Source: an uncultured Opitutales bacterium (GTDB lineage: Bacteria; Verrucomicrobiota; Verrucomicrobiia; Opitutales; UBA953). From it: DNA of 53,596 bases. This document shows positions 50,801 to 53,596 of this stretch, in pieces. Under the pieces are notes generated by a model, which saw nothing but the letters and a program-made list of their open reading frames with translations, ran no database searches and was not told the origin of the DNA. The translations under genes and the position numbers were made by a program. The stretch is taken from NCBI GenBank assembly GCA_934675585.1, contig CAKUQY010000012.1, forward strand, positions 1 to 53,596. Direction: 5' to 3'. Numbering within the stretch: position 1 is the first letter of the stretch; each line of letters begins with the position of its first letter.

Positions 50801-53401
50801 GAGTTTTCCGTCCACCCACAAATTGGCTATGGTGAAACTGTCAGCCGAAAGTCCCGTTCCCGAAATCAATTTCAGCCCGTTTTCAATACTTGCAATATCA
50901 AAAATCGTGCCAGCATCCAGCGTTACCGTTCCCGTCGAAGCGATTTTCGCCGTTTCCGCGCTTGCGCTGATTGTGCCGAGATTAAGGATCGTTCCCGCGC
51001 CAGTTGTCAAATTGCCGATATCCAGCGCATTCGTCAAAGCCGAAACGTCAAGCGTCGCGCCGCCCGCGATTGTTACCGCTCCCGTGCCGAGCGCGGAGGC
51101 GTGATTTGCCCGAAGCGTTCCCGCGTTAATCGCCACGCCGCCCGTGAATGTATTCGCCCCGCTCAAAATGAGCGTTCCCGCGCCGAGTTTAATAATTTTG
51201 CCAGCGACTCCGCTGATGTCTTCAAGCGCGCTGCCGAGCGTAATCGTATGCCCGTTCGTGTTAAATTTTGCGTTTTCTCCAAGCTTAATTCCCGTCGAAG
51301 ACGAAGTCCAATTCGCCGAAGCTCCAATCGTCGCATCCTTAATCTGCAACGACTGGTTTTGCGTAATGCCTCCCGAACCGATATTGATATTGATTCCGCC
51401 GTCGAGAACATAAGTGCCGACATTTCCCACCGTAAACTTTTTCGTATCAATCGTTCCCGTTCCCGTAATCGTGTTGGTCATGTTCCCAGAAGAATACAAA
51501 AGCCCATCTTCTCCCGTAAGATTCAAAACGCCGTTGACGGTCAAGGTTTTCACACCCCAAGAGTTTCTCAAAGCGGAGGCGGTAACGGTCGCATTTTTAT
51601 GAATGGTAAACGTGCGGTTTGTTCCGGCATTATCCATCTGCTGAATTTCTCCAGTAATCGTATAATTCGCGGATGCCGCGCCCTCTGTGTTTGAACCGAA
51701 AACTACAACCGTGCTTCCGCCAGTAACTTTCAGGGTGCCGATTGTCGCCGACACACCCGTAAAATTCGTCGTGCCGCCAGTAACTTTCAGGGTGCCGAGC
51801 GTCGTCGTTGAGCCTGAAAATATCGTTGTTCCCGCAACAGCACCAAATGTTCCGTTTTGAAGGTTCACATTTCCCGTAAAGGTTAATGTTCCCCCATCGG
51901 TATGTCTCAACATTCCGTTTCCTGTGACATTCCCGCTCAAAATAACATTACCATTTCCATAAACTCGCACAACCCCACCGTCTGCACCTATAGAAAAGTC
52001 TTTATGAAATTCATTCGACCCTGTAGTTGCTGAATTGCGGAATAGCAACCCGCCTCCATTCAATGTAAGTTTTGTGATTCCTCCCAACCGAGATTCATCG
52101 ACAGCAGAAGTTGACTCATCTTTTTTTAATAAGTCAATTAAACCTCCTGAAACAACAAGCTCGCCCGTGAATGAATTGCCAAGCTTAATTTTAGAAAAAC
52201 TCCCATTAGCGGATCCTGTATCAGAAAGAATGCCTGTTGCAGCAACAACTAACGTTCCCGCACCAGAAATATTCGTCCAATCCATTTCAGTTGTGGACAA
52301 GACAAAGCTTGCCTTTGCATTTTCTGCGACTACAAGTTTAAGCCCAGCGGATGAAGTAATATTTGCTGCGTTGAGTGTTCCACCCGTGACATTTAAGGAA
52401 CCTGTCGTTCCCGTAGAAATATTTCCTGCAATTACACCGCCATTGCCAAAATTTAGTGTATTATTTACAACAATCTTTGTTCTCGCATCAGCGCGCACAA
52501 TGGCTGGACCAATGAGATCGATACTTCCCCCTGAAAGTGTCAAGGTCTTTTCTGCTGTGCCAGAAGTGACGATAGCATCGGTCTTTATGCCTTCTCCAGC
52601 GGGAATGCTAAGATTATCTGTCAAATTAAATGCAGCATACGTTCCCGCAGATGCCGTAGAATTTGTCCAAGTCGTATCACCAAGTTTTGATGTTGTCCAA
52701 TTTCTTGTTCCCGAATAATCGATCTTTGTTCCCGCATAGGTATCGACAATTTGCATACCCGAAAGCGTTGCACGAGTGTTGGCAGTTCCCATTACAACAT
52801 TCGATAACGAGAGGAGTCCTCCTTGGTTAGTTACCTTAATTGCATTAGTTCCGAGTGTAATCGTTTTACTTGCGTCTGTGCTTCGATTGCCCCATTCAAG
52901 AGAACCTGTTTGGTTTTCGCCGCCTACATAAGAGACACCATTGATATTTACTGGGGCATATTTATTTCCATCACCACTCAAGTAAACATAAACATCACAG
53001 ATCAAAAATGAGGAATTAACATTCACCGTCCATTGATTGTCCGCGCCCAAATCCAAATAAGTAGATTGAAGCGCCCCCAAAACTGTTGCTGTGTCAAAAC
53101 CGCTTGGTCCCCAAACCGATTGTGGAGCACTCCATGTAACAGAAGCACCAGTTATTGTACCTCCATTGTGATTTTTTAAATTATCCACTGTCCCAGTTTG
53201 ACCTGTCGCATTTGTCCAACCCGCAGCGCTAACAGCGTTCCCGCCTTGCACAGTCGCCAAACCTGCAGAGCCTGTTTTATCGCCATCTATTTGATTAGAA
53301 CCGAAGTTAATACTAATGATGTCGCCTGTTGCAGCGAATGTGTTTGTGCTCATTACCGCGGCAGCAAAAAGCGTTGAAAGGAAGAGCGATTTTCTTTTCA
53401 T
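41879..53401 (-). CDS. Giant autotransporter adhesin (PATR repeats, type Va)
   Basis: One uninterrupted 3840-codon gene. Residues 1-23 form a Sec signal peptide (MKRKSLFLSTLFAAAVMSTNTFA), cut before ATGD. Residues 24 to about 210 are a separate N-terminal domain (ISINFGSNQ..., WTNATGQTG, YVYLSGDGNKYAPVNINGVSY) of a jelly-roll or carbohydrate-binding look. A passenger of over 3000 residues is a predicted beta-helix rich in Gly, Thr and Asn, with PATR-type units such as GAGTLILSGANTFTGG and INAGTL. Four Trp-rich modules (near residues 900, 1588, 2413, 2867; for example VWNGGESGTWETNGVW) divide it into large units. The last about 300 residues are the beta-barrel ending in GLRYKF with a terminal Phe. 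A surface adhesion role is inferred. Eighty-one motif copies occur. Confidence 0.93.
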   Translation of the reverse strand: MKRKSLFLSTLFAAAVMSTNTFAATGDIISINFGSNQIDGDKTGSAGLATVQGGNAVSAAGWTNATGQTGTVDNLKNHNGGTITGASVTWSAPQSVWGPSGFDTATVLGALQSTYLDLGADNQWTVNVNSSFLICDVYVYLSGDGNKYAPVNINGVSYVGGENQTGSLEWGNRSTDASKTITLGTNAIKVTNQGGLLSLSNVVMGTANTRATLSGMQIVDTYAGTKIDYSGTRNWTTSKLGDTTWTNSTASAGTYAAFNLTDNLSIPAGEGIKTDAIVTSGTAEKTLTLSGGSIDLIGPAIVRADARTKIVVNNTLNFGNGGVIAGNISTGTTGSLNVTGGTLNAANITSSAGLKLVVAENAKASFVLSTTEMDWTNISGAGTLVVAATGILSDTGSANGSFSKIKLGNSFTGELVVSGGLIDLLKKDESTSAVDESRLGGITKLTLNGGGLLFRNSATTGSNEFHKDFSIGADGGVVRVYGNGNVILSGNVTGNGMLRHTDGGTLTFTGNVNLQNGTFGAVAGTTIFSGSTTTLGTLKVTGGTTNFTGVSATIGTLKVTGGSTVVVFGSNTEGAASANYTITGEIQQMDNAGTNRTFTIHKNATVTASALRNSWGVKTLTVNGVLNLTGEDGLLYSSGNMTNTITGTGTIDTKKFTVGNVGTYVLDGGININIGSGGITQNQSLQIKDATIGASANWTSSSTGIKLGENAKFNTNGHTITLGSALEDISGVAGKIIKLGAGTLILSGANTFTGGVAINAGTLRANHASALGTGAVTIAGGATLDVSALTNALDIGNLTTGAGTILNLGTISASAETAKIASTGTVTLDAGTIFDIASIENGLKLISGTGLSADSFTIANLWVDGKLLNQRGTATFSVVENVLTLDYTAGATATLTWAGDATGGEWTLNGGRWTAENLTNPTFQHGDSVIFSTANLNLTLNETVSVGAMTVNENMTLTGTGTVEVSAANLTITGTLTIDGGVTLDFGTVSGSNVKTISGTGTVKVVNAGSGHGVGINLGSGFNGTLDFTGKFNTSNGAILGEDATVALSKHSTQGGSMWGEGTVNYKVHFKTNFDLGDSSGTTFTLGKNVTALDGTTITVRGGANVTFAGTESRLDTLLIRENGSALTFAANSNTTLNRYSASVDGGRSVTTTINGVLNIEGSGTSTNEAEAAFMMANAGGTNTITVANGGVLNLKNASLSNRDGTGILNVGADGEVNFGKGLHMITNGNWQGATLNLNGGTLNVGSIGTGSGITTDGKRNVKVNLNSGTLGSLADSWSSSLDFVLGGQITVDTTKKQISNSGKATEVSGQTGSTVTLSGVLSGVDGGAGALTKDGAGTLILSGANTFSGGVAINAGTLVAKNTTALGTGTATIADGATLELGDGAGTLANAMTFANNAKLSLAADATLSGALTLNGALNVASDSAKTVTLSGAISGNGGFNIGNSATVKLAGTTATTISGNVTGTGKLQLASGTTTTFNGGENNTLILGANIAVESGATVNLGGTIEIQNAIQNAGTITLGSGIVFNLNSNVPAGTNYTFNLISGGTINGIEWNALTKDNFTYNGDAMDRFDINVGTAGTVVLTSTDCVWNGGESGTWETNGVWTYGGSATNWVAGKNAVFQTTNASVTIGSAVTVANVYIEENTTITGIGYLTLGEGKSIVISNEKTLTLGGDALAGLTKNVTGTGTLKLALSNDWNNTIKLNSGTEGATSAFAGTVHITDGRFTINNSNIGNAAYVLDGNTGFQVSGSAATIANAITFTGGTHEFHTNSGANLTLTGDFTVESGTTVTKNGAAVFAIQGNAKIDGTFTRSLGTVTVTVGENKKFVVGNGGSFSINGAVTNNGTMDIAGTFSTSGKVTTAGTLTVSGAFATTGEFEQTNGTVNFENGANVTLGNYKGPSSRLYDSVVKIASGATVSTTGDFVLRYEGGEGKTSTLNLTGTLTVGGNLTLSRDGNGTVNINDGGKLVVSGKLGFGQNWDGTNKSSIVNLKTGGTLVVGANGVGTSFNNLNSSSFNLAGGTLGTSADSMTVAANIPVALVENTNTTINTAKYAGGAFGSAGATITIESVISGAGALTKDGAGTLVLSGTNTFTGGLTISNGAVNAMNAGALGAGTVMINTNGTLNVLADGTALNNITETSAGTLNIGAANTAVTATRNYTSGGQGLGLGKVTVAEGSTLALVLAGNRWGVSFSGLHGTLDVSGGANLIFAESETLSGATLNVAAGTQIYGYKSLNLAGVTIKGDGTLNTNNNNSDPGAAAVTLTGDNKILVANISGAAESSLTVSSGTTTIASNMSAFEGTLTVSEGATIKPTGTIAFGGTAVFNGTIDNVGKTALFDISTSKSVSFGSNVKFNLSELDDGETTFTVFSGTLNNLTGWNNLNKNNVTLNGSVLASRMEADFSTAGQIVISADLLELVWNGGPNQTVWKSNDSTKEIWNKKDASPTEATYFVNGDSVIFNSEANLTIETGSTITVGTLTVASGADVYLTNNGTLVTKGGITIDNGVLAIKGTTKEYTNKTTFSSSNGSLKLKGEKTINAEISGDGFIDLRGSVNLGGNANLSEFTGKFAVLAGATLTLDADRVKKAEIRFANPTSKLSITAEDEMTLSSKLFSVDMDDGVVAGTGTNSLIFAGDLSGFWGTINDFSNLTFAADNTLNATFNATKAINVTGAITLGERATLTAGTLAITGTTEKAASLTLNSGTQLDTITGGITLTHGKLSGVTLAANKTIVANAGAALENVTLAENSTLTVAQNGGSLAFTGTNTLAGTLEVFNSVDGNAMITVASGTTDITKATFNLKLSELSLPESKGETLTYNIFSTANGATLSGWENLTKDNIGEILSVEGVNINDAHINLDFVESGKINVTLKSVDLVYAGGDDGVWNVRGKAGWTGNGGNTVFFQLDNVTFAEAAEVKVAGTTLVNEMTVNENLKLTNLGANGSLQASGGLVLDSGKELTLTLGGNGAALTGTTISAEKNSTVVVDTNNNDATWSTAFAGTTLNGTEIVLTKQGAGTLVLDANIGSVERVNIANGTLALAMIGGATETIFDKTITGAGTLAKVGAGTVVISDQNLLFTGETQINGGALKLTNADAIGAGKLTINADGEAILAFTTGEFKNIVEGKGKLTIDVGVGGKMNLSSNNRGFEGTLNVASGTAIASNTKSLGENTNIASGAILEVTAAELSSKFTGEGTLNVISESGKTVKMSGNFDGFAGTFNVGNGEKSGALEVAHSLNAKINVNLDSTLIFNIAEDETATFGKAIRTTNQSALKKQGAGTLVLSSQDNKILADEITVEGGTLKVVGADAIGNSNTKITLANDTTFEFVALPSPARAMPAFAALSVPTATETFANSVSGTGKTVFLGGGVVNVTGQNEATGGVDVVGGTTIVTNGMDNVGTGAVNIGENGAWHARNHNIVIGGNGVAGVTMGASGSLHIGSATFTGTALNNLEINATGTEINIEINSLSDLNRVHASGGSIDFTGAIVIETAAGIDLNGKAITLFDGTVALRGEQTIVVNGEAGIYNMISNGTNIVLSTSAIAESFNLGYSSMVAMSRDVFGQDEKSLHNRMETRRFETRELGNTEFFAQMQGSTIDNGKDTKKSGRFDYNTYGALVGGDIRIATGTIVGFALGYDHGKADVHDNQGKIEMDNYRVTAFASQIVGNYAYVEGGISAGTASYELTRSQSNVRESLNGYNIGAFARLGAVVPVTSAFSFLPYAGLSTYYTTMEDFKDGVYDVDSADAISLQARVGASLRYDFAFSAANKSSITFDIAYACELADDELETEAKMGTTNFKRKEIIDNDNFVSVGAEFSTTIGNGASVFMGYSVDIGEDTVHHANAGLRYKF

Positions 53402-53596
53402 AATTCAGGGAGTTTTCGATTGTTTAAAGGGGATAAATAAAAGACAAAAAATAAATGCTTTACCTAACTATAATCGCGAGAGTGGCTTTTTGCAATAAAA
53501 ATAGTGTAGGGTGGAGAGTGGCGCATTTCGTCATAATAAATGACACCGAAGGTTTAGTTTTTGTGAAGGAGTGAAAGTTTTATTCGTCAAATAAAA
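53402..53596. other. Upstream region of the autotransporter gene
   Basis: It holds the predicted promoter and a repeat-like segment at 53528-53560 (TTCGTCATAATAAATGACAC) that, on the minus strand, matches 46-77 at the left edge of the window. The 5' leader from the predicted start to the ATG is about 60 nt without a Shine-Dalgarno sequence. No gene is seen. Confidence 0.5.
53467..53495 (-). promoter_or_regulatory. Putative autotransporter promoter
   Basis: TTGCAA and TATAGT on the minus strand are 17 bp apart. The -10 ends 65 nt before the ATG, so unlike several genes in the window this transcript should have an ordinary leader. Confidence 0.55.

Larger units (their letters stand above)
1..53596. 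repeat. Genome-wide interspersed GGGAAC / GTTCCC motif
   Basis: The hexamer GGGAAC (either strand) occurs about 335 times by manual count, or 6 per kb; about 26 are expected at equal base frequencies. About 290 copies extend to GGGAACG, where about 6-7 are expected. The commonest extended form is GCGGGAACGC. Copies lie in almost every gene and intergenic gap, in both orientations. In proteins they are read in all six frames as Gly-Thr, Gly-Asn, Arg-Glu-Arg, Val-Pro, Phe-Pro or Arg-Ser-Arg, mostly at loops and linkers. Inverted pairs form hairpins at gene ends. The count is by eye and may be off by a few percent. Function is unknown; a DNA uptake sequence or a HIP1-like motif are the closest known parallels. 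Confidence 0.95.

Noticed and set aside
42365..52718. Many plus-strand open frames opposite the autotransporter, up to 485 codons
   Set aside because: They are antisense to an intact autotransporter and are Val/Pro/Ser- or Arg-rich mirrors of its Gly/Thr/Asn repeats; no start signals or domains are seen.
41879..53401. Autotransporter as several separate or frameshifted genes
   Set aside because: The frame is continuous from the signal peptide to the terminal Phe of the barrel with no stop codon.
1..53596. GGGAAC copies as a CRISPR array or tandem repeat
   Set aside because: Spacing is irregular, copies are single and in both orientations within genes, and no cas gene is present.
1..53596. 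GGGAAC as a chromosome-polarity (KOPS-like) or Chi-like oriented motif
   Set aside because: Outside the autotransporter the two orientations are mixed with no strand preference, which such oriented motifs should show. A non-oriented recombination role is not excluded.

Overview
The window looks like chromosomal DNA from a Gram-negative bacterium, most likely a host-associated member of the Verrucomicrobiota (Opitutae-like). This is inferred, not proven. The grounds are a giant PATR-type autotransporter with a C-terminal beta-barrel, KdsB (LPS Kdo), split PntA subunits, a GxxExxY gene, an anaerobic sulfatase-maturase-type radical SAM enzyme, and almost no Shine-Dalgarno sequences. No phage, insertion sequence with a transposase, rRNA or CRISPR array is seen.

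Layout: (1) 1-22918, minus strand: mutY (cut by the left edge), secA, tgt, recN, an isolated nuoF, tRNA-Ile(CAU), trkH, rpmG, an acyl carrier protein with a ketosynthase, mnmA, gpmI, the transhydrogenase genes pntA1-pntA2-pntB with a GxxExxY gene inserted between the two pntA parts, thiL, and an Rsm22-like methyltransferase. (2) 23033-35674, plus strand: a complete tryptophan operon trpL-E-GD-CF-B-A, then leuD, kdsB, three uncharacterised genes and a radical SAM maturase. (3) 35734-53401, minus strand: recQ, an ABC ATPase with a PH-like membrane protein, an ABC-F ATPase, and a single 11.5-kb autotransporter gene.

Two signals stand out. First, a short motif, GGGAAC (usually GCGGGAACGC or its complement), is spread over the whole window: about 335 copies counted by eye against about 26 expected. 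It lies in genes and between genes, in every reading frame, and is sparsest in the most constrained genes. Inverted pairs of it form hairpins, several placed as transcription terminators. It behaves like a DNA uptake sequence or HIP1-type highly iterated motif, at an unusually high density. Second, the trp operon has the enteric gene order and gene fusions and is preceded by a textbook ribosome-mediated attenuator: a 23-codon leader peptide with tandem Trp codons, a pause hairpin, an antiterminator pairing and a U-run terminator.

Translation signals are also unusual. Most genes lack a Shine-Dalgarno sequence, and several recognisable -35/-10 promoters lie so close to the ATG that the transcript should be leaderless or nearly so. 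The GxxExxY gene is an exception: it has a good AGGAG, lacks the motif, and is bracketed by inverted repeats, so it looks like a recent insertion.
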